Program-made: the position numbers and the translations under genes
The notes under the pieces: model-generated
The model's database searches: none
What the model was told of the DNA's origin: nothing
What the model saw: the letters and a program-made list of their open reading frames with translations, nothing else
Assembly: GCA_025758045.1 (NCBI GenBank)
Contig: CP107208.1
Location: forward strand, 1,116,001 to 1,180,000
Reading direction: 5' to 3'
From: Oscillospiraceae bacterium
Lineage (GTDB): Bacteria > Bacillota > Clostridia > Oscillospirales > Ruminococcaceae
Length of the DNA: 64,000 nucleotides
Shown here: positions 1 to 7,883 of the stretch, in pieces
Layout of the letters: each line of letters opens with the position of its first letter
How positions within the stretch are numbered: the first letter of the stretch is position 1

Positions 1-162
1 GGCGAGATCGTCAACGTCAGCGTGGACGAATCCGCCATGACAGACGGCAAGGTAGACGTGGCCAAAGTTGCCCCCATCACCTTTGACCCCTTCAACAATG
101 CCTACCACGTTTTGGGCGAAAAGGTCGGCAACGCCTTCTCCGACGGCATGGCCCTGCGGTAA
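1..162 (+). CDS. Flavin reductase family protein, C-terminal part (5' end outside window)
   Basis: The frame is open from the first base to a TAA at 160-162 and gives 53 residues. The end matches the C-terminus of small FMN-binding flavin reductases (DIM6/NTAB type) as I know them: a GEIVNVSVDES strand, then ITFDPFNNAYHVLGEKVGNAFSDG. Such proteins bind FMN in the cytoplasm and reduce flavin or serve as flavoredoxins. The binding domain lies outside the window, so the assignment rests on the tail alone. A terminator follows at 183-218. Confidence 0.6.
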   Translation, partial: GEIVNVSVDESAMTDGKVDVAKVAPITFDPFNNAYHVLGEKVGNAFSDGMALR

Positions 163-182
163 AAACAGCAATCGTACAAGTA

Positions 183-220
183 AAAGAGGTCTGCCCCATG
201 CAAAGGGCAGGCCTCTTTTT
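183..220. terminator. Bidirectional rho-independent terminator
   Basis: A 14-bp stem (183-196 with 205-218, one G-U pair) closes an 8-base loop. It has an A-run on the left and a T-run on the right, so it can end both the flavin reductase gene (+) and the esterase gene at 232-1344 (-). Confidence 0.8.
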
Positions 221-231
221 GCGTTTAAAAA

Positions 232-1344
232 TTACAGCACACTGCGCAAAAACTCCGCCAGACAATTGGCCGCAGCGCGGTGGGCGGCGGCACCGGGGTG
301 CTGTCGGGCACCGATGGTATCGCCCCTTGCCTCAGGCAATTCCAGCAGATACACCCGCTCATCACCGCTGACGGTGCGGTATTGGTCCAGCCCGTCCCGC
401 AGCAGCGGCAGCAGACCGCTGCCCAGCATGCCGTAAGCCCACACGATGACAGCGTGGGGGTTGTGCTTGCGTACCAACGCCAAAAAGTTTCGCACAGCCC
501 CCGCCAGCCGGGCAGCATCGGCAGGGGCAAAGCTGCCGTCATCGGCCAGGGTTTGCTTAAAGCTGCGGCCGGTCTCCGGGTCCACCCAGGGCGGATTGTG
601 GAAGGCGTTCCAGTCGTTGGTGCCCAGGTTGAGGATGACCGCATCGGCGGGCCAGGCGGCAAAATCGTAGGGCTGCTGCGCCCCCAGCGCGGCGTTGCGC
701 TCCCCCGCTGCCAGGCCACACACCTGGGTATAGCAGGGGGCCAGTGTGCAGCGGGGGTCGTTGTCCCAGCCGGAGACCAGCCCCCAGCCGCTGGCCGATA
801 CTACGCGGTACTCGGCGCCCAGGGCGTCGGCCGTCATGCGGCCGTAGTGGTTCTCGGCCGAGAAAAAGGTGCTGATCCAATCGGTCTCGCACACCGCGCC
901 GATAGCCCCCTCGCCACTGGTGATGCTGTCGCCGATGAACTCCAGCCGGCAGCGCGGCGCTGGCAGGGGCAGAAACTCGCCGCCCGCATGGCAGATAGCG
1001 GTAACTTGCAGCAGGTGGGCCGGGTCCTCAGACATCGCCTGCACGTCCTTCAGCAGCCGCACATGCTTGGCCCGCCCCGGTGCGGCCCCGCGGAATATGC
1101 ACATCCGGCTGGTTCCGGGGTTCACCGCAAAGCGGCTGATCCACGCGCCGTCCAGTTCCACGCTGACCCAGGGTTCCATGGTGTCGTAGTCGGCATTTAG
1201 CTCTACCCAAAGCTCGCTGCCGGTAAACAGCAGTTCAATACCCGACCCGGTCCAGAACAGCGTCAGCGGGTCCGTTCCGGCACAGCGCCCCAGCACCCGC
1301 ACCTGCGGCAGGGTGGACAGCGGGGATATGGTAAGGTTTTGCAT
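232..1344 (-). CDS. SGNH/GDSL esterase, carbohydrate esterase family 2-like
   Basis: A 370-residue protein. Residues 1-125 look like the beta-sandwich that precedes the catalytic domain in CE2 acetyl-esterases. The SGNH domain follows with GDSIT (nucleophile Ser140), an NLGTND block (241-244) and a C-terminal GARQHPG...H segment carrying the catalytic His. CE2 enzymes remove acetyl groups from xylan or glucomannan; the actual substrate here is unknown. No signal peptide is seen, so it may act in the cytoplasm on imported oligosaccharides. The start at 1344 is chosen because GAAAGGACT lies 5-14 bases upstream; the longer frame to 1368 would put that ribosome site inside the gene. It lies 42 bp downstream of cls and is probably co-transcribed with it. 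Confidence 0.8.
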   Translation of the reverse strand: MQNLTISPLSTLPQVRVLGRCAGTDPLTLFWTGSGIELLFTGSELWVELNADYDTMEPWVSVELDGAWISRFAVNPGTSRMCIFRGAAPGRAKHVRLLKDVQAMSEDPAHLLQVTAICHAGGEFLPLPAPRCRLEFIGDSITSGEGAIGAVCETDWISTFFSAENHYGRMTADALGAEYRVVSASGWGLVSGWDNDPRCTLAPCYTQVCGLAAGERNAALGAQQPYDFAAWPADAVILNLGTNDWNAFHNPPWVDPETGRSFKQTLADDGSFAPADAARLAGAVRNFLALVRKHNPHAVIVWAYGMLGSGLLPLLRDGLDQYRTVSGDERVYLLELPEARGDTIGARQHPGAAAHRAAANCLAEFLRSVL

Positions 1345-1386
1345 GGTAGTCCTTTCAATGGTTAACATCCCAATTTGTAGCGGCGA

Positions 1387-2937
1387 TTACATCAGTGGGC
1401 TGAACAATCTAAACACGCACTGCACGCCGCGCAGGGCCAGACTGCGCTGGCCGCTGTACTGGGGCGTTACGTTCTCGCACTGGGGGAACAACGCCTCAAA
1501 ATCTGCCCGCACATCCTGTACGGCCTGGCAACCGCAGAACCAGCAGCCATTCTCAAAATGCAGGTACAAACTGCGGTAATCCAGGTTGATGGTGCCCACT
1601 GCGGCGGCCTTGTCGTCGGCCACAAACTGCTTGGCGTGGATGAAACCGGGCGTGTACTCGTAGATTTGCACGCCGCCCGCGGCCAGCCGCGCATAGTAGC
1701 TGCGGGTGACCGAAAAGATCAGCTTTTTATCCGGGATGCCCGGCGTGATGATCCGCACATCCACGCCCCGCTGGGCCGCCAGCACCAGCGCCCGCTGCAT
1801 CTCGTCGCTCAAGATCAGGTAGGGCGTGGTGATGTATACATACCGCTGGGCGCTGTTGATAAAGTTGAGGTAGACATCCTCGCCCACCCGCTTGTCGTCC
1901 AGCGGGTTGTCGGCGTAGGGCAGCACAGTGGCAGCCTCCCGGGCGGTGTAGCGGATGGCAGGCAGATAGGGCTCGATGGCCGGCATTTCTTTCTGCGTCG
2001 TACCCCACATCTCCAAAAAGATCAGTGTCAAATTGCGCACGGCGTCGCCCTCCAGCCGCACGCCGGAGTCCTTCCACCGGCCGTAGGGGTGGGTCAGGTT
2101 GAAGTATTCGTCCGCCAGATTGTAGCCACCGGTGTAGCCGACCTGCCCGTCAATGACAGTGATCTTGCGGTGGTCGCGGTTGTTCATAAAGACGTTCAGC
2201 ACCGGCACGATGGGGTTGAATACCCGGCACTGGATGCCCCGCTGCTGCAGCTTTTTGGCAAAGGCGGTGTCCACAAACCCGATGCTGCCCATGTCGTCGT
2301 AAAAAACGCGCACCTCCACCCCGGCGGCGGCCCGCTCGGCCAAAATATCCTCAATGCCCTGCCAGGCGATGGAATCCTCGATAGCGTGGTACTCCATAAA
2401 AATAAAGTGCTGGGCTTTGCGCAGGTCGGTCTTCTGGGCCTCCAGCGCGGCGTTGGTGTCACCGTAGTAGGTCACATCGGTGTTGCGGCAGGCGGGATAG
2501 TGAGCCTGGGTCTGCAGGTAGTGGATCTGGTTTTGCAGGGCCGGGTCCTGGGGCATGGCGGCGCGGTCCAGCGGCGTGGCATAGTGGGGCTGCAGCTCCG
2601 TATCGGTGCGGGTGAACCGCCCGCGCATGATGTTGACCGCCCCGCTGCGCCCGAACAAAAGATACAGACAGACGCCAAAGATGGGAAAGGTCAGAATGAC
2701 GATGATCCACGAAAGTTTGGTGGCGCTGTTGGTGTGGCGGCCGTAGATGCGCAGCGCCAGCAGAAACGCCAGCACGCTGATGGCCAGCTGCACCCAGGCG
2801 TAGTAGCGGGTCAGCCTCAGGGCGGCCCACACGATCCACAGCACTTGCAGCAGCACGCCCAGCGCAGCAATGCCCACGCGGCTCACCCCGCTGGGGACGG
2901 CCTCGCGCTTTTCTTCGGTCTGGTTTAAGGGATTCAT
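1387..2937 (-). CDS. cls: Cardiolipin synthase (phospholipase D family)
   Basis: A 516-residue protein with two N-terminal membrane segments (about 21-42 and 47-63), a further hydrophobic stretch (76-96), and two HKD motifs: His256-Lys258-Asp263 and His434-Lys436-Asp441. This is the layout of bacterial Cls enzymes, which join two phosphatidylglycerols into cardiolipin and glycerol at the membrane. Length is normal (about 480-520). It is the first gene of a two-gene minus-strand unit with the esterase downstream, and it is transcribed divergently from the secreted protein beginning near 3155. Confidence 0.93.
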   Translation of the reverse strand: MNPLNQTEEKREAVPSGVSRVGIAALGVLLQVLWIVWAALRLTRYYAWVQLAISVLAFLLALRIYGRHTNSATKLSWIIVILTFPIFGVCLYLLFGRSGAVNIMRGRFTRTDTELQPHYATPLDRAAMPQDPALQNQIHYLQTQAHYPACRNTDVTYYGDTNAALEAQKTDLRKAQHFIFMEYHAIEDSIAWQGIEDILAERAAAGVEVRVFYDDMGSIGFVDTAFAKKLQQRGIQCRVFNPIVPVLNVFMNNRDHRKITVIDGQVGYTGGYNLADEYFNLTHPYGRWKDSGVRLEGDAVRNLTLIFLEMWGTTQKEMPAIEPYLPAIRYTAREAATVLPYADNPLDDKRVGEDVYLNFINSAQRYVYITTPYLILSDEMQRALVLAAQRGVDVRIITPGIPDKKLIFSVTRSYYARLAAGGVQIYEYTPGFIHAKQFVADDKAAAVGTINLDYRSLYLHFENGCWFCGCQAVQDVRADFEALFPQCENVTPQYSGQRSLALRGVQCVFRLFSPLM

Positions 2938-3074
2938 GGCAAATCATCCTTTTTGTAGCTGTAAAATAATACCAGTATAGCACAAAATTGTGTCTTTTTC
3001 TATTGCAAATTGTCGCTTTTTCCGCAGGAACGTCGAATAGTTGGACGTTTTCACATTTTTACACAAAAAAGTCC

Positions 3075-3104
3075 GTGACAAGGGGATAGTGGCTGTGCTA
3101 TAAT
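3075..3104 (+). promoter_or_regulatory. Promoter for the secreted protein near 3155
   Basis: GTGACA at 3075-3080, an 18-bp spacer and TATAAT at 3099-3104 form a good sigma-A promoter pointing to the + strand gene. A GGAGG ribosome site follows at 3141-3145. Confidence 0.65.
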
Positions 3105-3154
3105 TAAACCAATAGTTACAAAACGGAAACAAAACGCGCTGGAGGTGCTTTGCC

Positions 3155-4450
3155 ACGCAGTTCATAAAAAGAAACGGGCTTCGCCAACTGGTATTGGCGG
3201 GGCTGGTGTTGTGTCTGCTGTTTTTGACCGCACCGCATACTTTTGCCGAGGATTATAACACCGTGCTGGACCGCCTGGGCCGCCTGCAGGCCCTGGCCAA
3301 TTCCTACGTAGAGACCGAGGATTCGTCCGCCGACCCAATTGTGCTGACCCTCTCCTACACCCGCACGGGCGACTACAATACCCAGATGTGGCAGTTGACC
3401 GCCGGTGTGCGGGATGCCGCCTTTGAAAATTACGTCAACACCAACGACAGTGATCTGCAGTCTCTGCAAGGCATGAGCACCGTCACCCTGCCCGGCGGGC
3501 AGAATATCGATTTCGGCCACCTGCTGGCCTCGATGAACCTGGTGTACAACGGCATCCCCATCACAGGCAGCTGGGGCGGCGACTGCATGCAGCTGGCCAA
3601 GGCTTATTACGGCCAGGCCAGCGATGAGACCGGCTACGCTGATGTGATGCGTGCTACCTTTGCCAAAGACGATGACGGCTCGGTCAGTGTCTTTGGCGAC
3701 CAGGACCTGCGGGCGGACATTGACTCCATCAACGTGGGCACCGAGCTGACCAAGGACACCGACATCGCCACGGCCCTGCGGGATTACTACCAGAATCTAA
3801 GCGCCAATGTGGTGGATTACGCCCGCGCCAAGCAGTTCATCATACTCAACTTCGGCACGGTGGATACCTCGGCCGACAACTTCGGCGACGTCATCTACGA
3901 GACCATGCTGGAGGATTCCGGCATGCAGCTGCTTTTGTACATGAACCGCATGTGGACCACCAGCGGTTGGACTGTGAACAACGAGTACGCCCCTGCCCTG
4001 CACGGCGCGGCGGACCTGCTGGCCGAGTGGCTGGCCAACGCCGTAAACAACGAGAAGATCAAGAGCGACACCAACGACCGCCTGGTAGCCATGGGCGGCG
4101 AAGCCCTGGCCGAAGCCCTGGCTGCCCTGGGTTACAGCGATGCCGCCAGCGAGGCCTTGGCCGCTGCCCAGAACGCCGCAGACAGCGCCAGTTCGACGGC
4201 TTCGACAACGGAATCTGTCATTTCTGATGCCACGCAGACCTTGCAGCAGAAGTTTAATGTAAAGATCTTCCAGTTGGTACTGCTGATCGTGGCAGCTGCG
4301 GCCATCTTTATGCTGATCTTGAGCTGCGCCATGTTTGCCAACCACCACAGCAAACGCAAAAAGGAATTTGAGAAAAAGCAGCGCGCCGCCCGCAAAGCCG
4401 CCGCCCGGAAACGGAAAGCCGCGAAGCAGAGGCGGGAGCGGGAAGAGTAA
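3155..4450 (+). CDS. Secreted, membrane-anchored protein of unknown function (start uncertain)
   Basis: I do not recognise the family. The frame reads a basic stretch (KRNGLRQ), a hydrophobic core (LVLAGLVLCLLFLTA) and a likely signal-peptidase site after HTFA, then about 350 extracellular residues. A second membrane segment lies near the C-terminus (VKIFQLVLLIVAAAAIFMLI), followed by a very Lys/Arg-rich cytoplasmic tail. It is therefore held by its C-terminus with the body outside. The start is odd. GGAGG (3141-3145) is well placed only for ACG at 3155, the first ATG-like codon in frame is ATA at 3164, and TTG at 3194 lies inside the signal peptide. TTG at 3150 is perfectly spaced but out of frame and stops after five codons. 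A non-AUG start or a small sequence error is possible. Confidence 0.7.
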   Translation, partial: TQFIKRNGLRQLVLAGLVLCLLFLTAPHTFAEDYNTVLDRLGRLQALANSYVETEDSSADPIVLTLSYTRTGDYNTQMWQLTAGVRDAAFENYVNTNDSDLQSLQGMSTVTLPGGQNIDFGHLLASMNLVYNGIPITGSWGGDCMQLAKAYYGQASDETGYADVMRATFAKDDDGSVSVFGDQDLRADIDSINVGTELTKDTDIATALRDYYQNLSANVVDYARAKQFIILNFGTVDTSADNFGDVIYETMLEDSGMQLLLYMNRMWTTSGWTVNNEYAPALHGAADLLAEWLANAVNNEKIKSDTNDRLVAMGGEALAEALAALGYSDAASEALAAAQNAADSASSTASTTESVISDATQTLQQKFNVKIFQLVLLIVAAAAIFMLILSCAMFANHHSKRKKEFEKKQRAARKAAARKRKAAKQRREREE

Positions 4451-4473
4451 AGCCATATAAACTGTAAATGGTT

Positions 4474-4546
4474 TCTCCTTGAGGGGAGCTGTCACCGAAG
4501 GTGACCGAGGAGTACCCCACGTGCCGTCCGGTGCCCCCCTCAAAGG
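4474..4546. repeat. Palindromic intergenic repeat (short variant of family A)
   Basis: Bounded by CCTTGAGGGG and CCCCTCAAAGG inverted ends, with an inner hairpin (GTCACCGAAGGTGAC). It has the same general build as the elements at 17826-17968 and 24502-24612. Confidence 0.5.
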
Positions 4547-4557
4547 CCGAAGAAAAA

Positions 4558-4601
4558 AATCCCTCTGTACCATTTTTTGCATTGGTGGTATAGAGGGATT
4601 T
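4558..4601 (+). terminator. Terminator after the secreted protein
   Basis: A 16-bp stem (4558-4573 with 4586-4601, AAATCCCTCT.. and ..AGAGGGATTT) around a loop with a T-run. It lies between two convergent genes and probably serves the + strand gene. Confidence 0.65.
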
Positions 4602-4696
4602 GCTTGTTTAACTAAGTGACATTGAGCTTCGGCTGCGCCTTTTTTGCATTGTGCGGGCAGATGCGAACAGCCACCTGCACAAATACCGTCATCTCG

Positions 4697-5236
4697 TCAC
4701 TGTAGGGGCCGATGCTTGCATCGGCCTGCAATCCGCCGCTCCCCATACAGCATCAGCAACCCGATCCCCACGCCCAGTACCGCACCTCCCAGGACATCAC
4801 TGGGAAAATGCACGTACAGGTACAGGCGGGAGAACGCGATGAGCACTGCCAGCGGGATGGCCGCCCAGCCAAACCGCCGGTCCGCCGCCGTCAAGATGGT
4901 GGCACCGATGGCCCCGGCCATCGTATGACCGGATGGGAAAGAGTAGTCGCTGGGGCGGGCGATCAGCAATGGTACGCTCTCGTCCAACCAGCAGGGGCGC
5001 GGCCGGGCGAAGAGATTTTTCAGCGCCAGATTGCCCAGCAACAACGCCGCCGCCAGCCCTACCAGCAGCATGACGCCGTACCTGCGGTACTTTTTGGTGC
5101 AAAGCAGCACTATGGCCGCCACTACCCAAACGATGCCGCTGTTGCCCAGCGCCGTAATTCTCGGCATCCAAAAATCCAGCAGCGGGCAGGCGGTCAACAC
5201 CCGCAGGCCGTGCAGGATGATCCAATCCAGGTTCAT
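4697..5236 (-). CDS. PAP2-family membrane phosphatase
   Basis: A 179-residue polytopic protein with the three phosphatase motifs of the PAP2 superfamily: K73-x6-R80-P81, PSGHT (101-105), and SR137-x5-H143-x3-D147. These enzymes remove phosphate from lipid phosphates such as undecaprenyl pyrophosphate or phosphatidate at the outer membrane face. Its ATG overlaps the stop of the DUF368 remnant (GCATGA), which points to coupled translation. DUF368 proteins (PopT) flip undecaprenyl phosphate, so a role in C55-P recycling is a fair inference. The last residues and the stop codon lie in or beside a copy of the TGTAGGGGC repeat (4701-4726), so the tail may have been replaced by repeat insertion. Confidence 0.85.
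   Translation of the reverse strand: MNLDWIILHGLRVLTACPLLDFWMPRITALGNSGIVWVVAAIVLLCTKKYRRYGVMLLVGLAAALLLGNLALKNLFARPRPCWLDESVPLLIARPSDYSFPSGHTMAGAIGATILTAADRRFGWAAIPLAVLIAFSRLYLYVHFPSDVLGGAVLGVGIGLLMLYGERRIAGRCKHRPLQ
4701..4726. repeat. Half of a TGTAGGGGC-type intergenic repeat
   Basis: Starts with TGTAGGGGC, like the end of the element at 54258-54362, and contains the hairpin GGCCGATGCTTGCATCGGCC. It overlaps the 3' end of the PAP2 gene. Confidence 0.5.
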
Positions 5237-5553
5237 GCCTGTTTTGCTCCTTTCACAATGGGTACGCCAGGTTGTTCTTTACGTTCCATCATCATTTTTG
5301 CGCCTTCCAGCGCCAGTAGCACGGTAGCGCCCAACACAAAGCCGACAGGCTGGGAGGTCGCCATACTCAGCGCCGGGCGCGGCGTGGCCAAACTTGCGGG
5401 GCCGTTGGCGATGGCGTACAGTGAGCCAAGCATCAGGCCCAAGATCAGCCAAATCATCTGGCTGCGGTACTTTTGCAGCGCGGCGCGGATAGCACTGATG
5501 GATATAGCCACGCCCGCCAGCACGCCAAATCCCAGCGTGCACAACCCCGGCAA
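5233..5553 (-). pseudogene. DUF368 (undecaprenyl-phosphate translocase) remnant, N-terminal part missing
   Basis: The 106 residues resemble the C-terminal part of DUF368/PopT proteins (GFGVLAGVAISISAIRAALQKY, then LGLMLGSLYAIANGP). Full-length members have about 270-300 residues, so roughly the first 150 or more are absent. The frame stays open upstream to about 5690, but that stretch shows no clear DUF368 sequence beyond about 5610, and the TTG at 5553 has no good ribosome site. The neighbouring gene upstream (5684-6202) is itself a deletion product, so both may come from the same decay. It overlaps the PAP2 start at its 3' end. Confidence 0.6.
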
Positions 5554-5683
5554 TACTGCCAGCTGCAGGCCTATCAGGCTAATGCTGTTAGAATCATCAG
5601 GAACTCTCCCTAAAAAAATTCTTGAACTGTACCCAGTGTAGCGAAGCTTTTTTAACAGAGTCCCCTGTGCATTTAAACGGTTT

Positions 5684-6202
5684 TTAAACTGTATGCAACC
5701 GGTAGCCCACGCCCCACACCGTTTGCAGCAGCTTCGGGTCCGAGGGGGTGTCCTCGATCTTTTCCCGCAGGCGGGCTGCCATCTCGTCTACAGCATCACA
5801 GGCAGGGCGGAACTCATCATTTTTTGTGTAGACGATGGGCGCATTGAGGTCGCCGTTTTGGATGTGGTGGATGCCCTGCATCAGCGCAGCCAGCGGCTCA
5901 CGGATATGGGCAAACAGGTTCCGGGTCAGCCACAGGTTGGTGCCCACCACCGCCGCCAGCAGCACTGCAATGACTACCACGCCGTACAGCACCACAAAGT
6001 GCCTGAGGTCGGCAAAGGCGGCCTCGGCCTGCTCGCCCAGGGTATGCAGATCCTGCATGGTCAGCCCCAGACGCGGCAGGTAGATGGTCTCCAGCAGCAG
6101 GACCAGCACCCCCAGCCCTACGGCCAGCAGCACCCCAGCCACCGCCACCGGCACCACCAGCATAATAAGATTCGAGCGTTTGAGCCGTTCCTGGATCATC
6201 AT
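5684..6202 (-). pseudogene. Chimeric remnant: sensor kinase N-terminus joined to an OmpR-type regulator C-terminus
   Basis: About 172 residues from ATG 6202. Residues to about 145 are a typical sensor-kinase front: membrane segment, short extracellular loop, second membrane segment, HAMP (ending NAPIVYTKNDEF...VDEMAARLRE). There is then no DHp or ATPase domain. The protein runs straight into KIEDTPSDPKLLQTVWGVGYRLHTV, the winged-helix tail of an OmpR-family response regulator. A deletion between two RLRE-K-like stretches of neighbouring genes explains this. It cannot signal by phosphotransfer. The IS3-family element is inserted 85 bp upstream of its start. Confidence 0.75.
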
Positions 6203-6347
6203 AACCGTCCCCACTTTCTTAGTTTAGATTGTACCACAAAGCGCGGGCGCAAAGTTAAACAAAAATTAAAAAGCCCGCATCGTTTTTGAACTGCACCCCA
6301 TTTGTTAGACAGTATGGTATACTATCTAATAAGTGGGGTGTTTTTCT

Positions 6348-6701
6348 ATGCCAAAAGGAGTACCAAACAAACGATATACGCCGGAATTCAAAAAACTGGT
6401 GATTGAAACCATGCAGGAAGAGAAATTAAGTTACAGCGAAACCTGTCATAGATTTGAGGTAAACAGCAGAGATCGAATCAAATCATGGGAGCGAATCTAT
6501 CTGGAGGAAGGGCCGGAAGGCTTTGCCGTCGAACGGCGTGGCCGCAGCAGTAAGGGTCGTCCGCCAAAGCAGCTGCCGAAGCAGGTAGAAGAAGATCTGC
6601 TGGCCGAAGTGCAGCGACTGCGTGCGGAGAACGATTACCTAAAAAATTTGCAAGCCTTGGTTTTGGAAGACGAGCGACACCAGCACAAAAAACGCTGGTA
6701 G
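6348..6701 (+). CDS. IS3-family transposase OrfA
   Basis: 117 residues: an N-terminal helix-turn-helix (KRYTPEFKKLVIETM...) that binds the IS ends, a basic middle (RRGRSSKGRPPK), and a C-terminal leucine-zipper-like coil (EEDLLAEVQRLRAENDYLKNL). Start ATG 6348, with GGGGTG 9-14 bases upstream, matches the sister copy at 55076. Near the end an A6 run (6687-6692) allows a -1 slip into the orfB frame, giving the OrfAB transposase that does the chemistry. OrfA alone usually acts as a regulator. Confidence 0.92.
   Translation: MPKGVPNKRYTPEFKKLVIETMQEEKLSYSETCHRFEVNSRDRIKSWERIYLEEGPEGFAVERRGRSSKGRPPKQLPKQVEEDLLAEVQRLRAENDYLKNLQALVLEDERHQHKKRW
6687..6692 (+). promoter_or_regulatory. Likely -1 frameshift site (A6) for OrfAB
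   Basis: Zero-frame codons AAA AAA CGC lie 9 bases before the orfA stop. The -1 frame continues without a stop (TLVVQKLRQ...) into orfB. This is the usual expression mode of IS3-family elements. Confidence 0.65.
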
Positions 6702-6781
6702 TTCAGAAGCTAAGGCAAAAACACGCACTCAGTATTCTGCTCTCAATCGCTCAACTGCCCCGTGCAACTTTCTACTATCAT

Positions 6782-7540
6782 TTGAAGCAGATGCAGAAAG
6801 AAGACAAATATGCATCTGTTAAGGAAGAAATCACAACGATTTACCACGAAAACAGGGGTCGATACGGCTATCGCCGGATCACGGCAGAACTTCGCAAGCG
6901 TACATTCTCTGTGAACCACAAGACTGTCCAGCGGCTTATGAAAGAGTTGGGCTTAGTTTGCCGTGTCAGGATGAAGAAGTATCGCTCTTATAAGGGAGAA
7001 GTGGGCAAAATCGCACCAAATCTGCTAAATCGGGATTTCCATGCCGAAAAGCCGAATCAGAAATGGGTCACGGATGTGACGGAGTTCAGCCTGTTTGGAG
7101 AGAAGCTCTACCTGTCCCCGATTCTCGATCTGCACAGCAGCGATCTGGTCAGTTACACCATATCGGATCATCCTGTGCTCAGCATGGTAACCACCATGCT
7201 GGACGAGGCGTTTGCAAAGATCCCGGCCGGAACACGCCTGATTCTCCACTCTGATCAGGGTTGGCAATATCAACACAAGCAGTACCAGCGGATGCTTCGC
7301 GAGAAGGGGATCCGACAGAGCATGAGCCGCAAGGGAAACTGTCTGGACAATGCTGTGATAGAAAATTTCTTCGGACTGCTCAAAAGTGAACTGTTATATC
7401 TGCAAGAATTTCAATCCATGGAACACTTCAAACAGGAACTGATCGAATATCTGGATTACTACAACAACCGCAGGATCAAGGCAAAGCTAAAGGGCTTGCC
7501 GCCTGCAATTCACAGACAGCAAGCCCTTTCGGCTGCTTGA
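6782..7540 (+). CDS. IS3-family transposase OrfB (DDE integrase core)
   Basis: 252 residues from a TTG; the open frame extends upstream to the frameshift site, so the natural product is probably the OrfAB fusion (6348-7540). It contains the HTH_21 part (YGYRRITAELRK) and an rve integrase core with the three acidic residues: Asp in WVTDVTEF, Asp in LHSDQGW, and Glu in VIENFFGLLKSE. The C-terminal YYNNRRIKAKLKGLPP is typical of the IS150 group. No frameshift or stop is seen. Confidence 0.92.
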   Translation: MKQMQKEDKYASVKEEITTIYHENRGRYGYRRITAELRKRTFSVNHKTVQRLMKELGLVCRVRMKKYRSYKGEVGKIAPNLLNRDFHAEKPNQKWVTDVTEFSLFGEKLYLSPILDLHSSDLVSYTISDHPVLSMVTTMLDEAFAKIPAGTRLILHSDQGWQYQHKQYQRMLREKGIRQSMSRKGNCLDNAVIENFFGLLKSELLYLQEFQSMEHFKQELIEYLDYYNNRRIKAKLKGLPPAIHRQQALSAA

Positions 7541-7610
7541 ACAATTTTTACTTCAAAATATTGTCTAACTTTTCGGGGTCACTTCATTTCAGATGCGAGC
7601 TTTTATCAAA

Positions 7611-7883
7611 TCATTTCCACAGCCAGAACAGCACAGCCAGCAGCACCGCCAGACCCACCAGGTAGGCACCGGCGATGAGCAGGGTGGCCTTCAGCGCGCC
7701 CATAACGGCCCAGAATTTCTCCTTGGCGGTCCATTCGTCGGGCTGCTCCCAGGGGCGGTCGTTGACCGGCTCCGGGGCAGCGGCAGGCTTGCGGCTATGG
7801 GGCAGCAGCGTCGGCGTGGGGCCGATGCCGCTCATATCGGCGATGGTACGGCCATCGTCCTCAAACAAATCGTGCTTTCTCAT
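7611..7883 (-). CDS. Small single-pass membrane protein at the end of the opp operon
   Basis: 90 residues: a polar, proline-rich N-terminal half, then WTAKEKFWAVMGALK and one membrane helix (about 65-88). Its ATG overlaps the stop of the upstream OppF gene (ATGA), so it belongs to the oligopeptide operon. Family not recognised; the build (cytoplasmic N-terminus, C-terminal anchor) suggests an accessory or quality-control subunit, but this is a guess. The IS element ends 25 bp beyond its stop and has probably displaced the original operon terminator. Confidence 0.6.
   Translation of the reverse strand: MRKHDLFEDDGRTIADMSGIGPTPTLLPHSRKPAAAPEPVNDRPWEQPDEWTAKEKFWAVMGALKATLLIAGAYLVGLAVLLAVLFWLWK

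Larger units (their letters stand above)
6287..7586 (+). mobile_element. Complete IS3-family (IS150-group-like) insertion sequence
   Basis: 1300 bp. The left end begins TGAACTGCACCCC...GTTAGACA. The right end read backwards begins TGAAGTGACCCCG...GTTAGACA, so the two ends form imperfect inverted repeats of about 25 bp. A 3-bp target duplication TTT sits at 6284-6286 and 7587-7589. It carries orfA and orfB in overlapping frames. Both genes look intact, so the element is probably active. A deleted relative is at 55015-55474. Confidence 0.92.
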
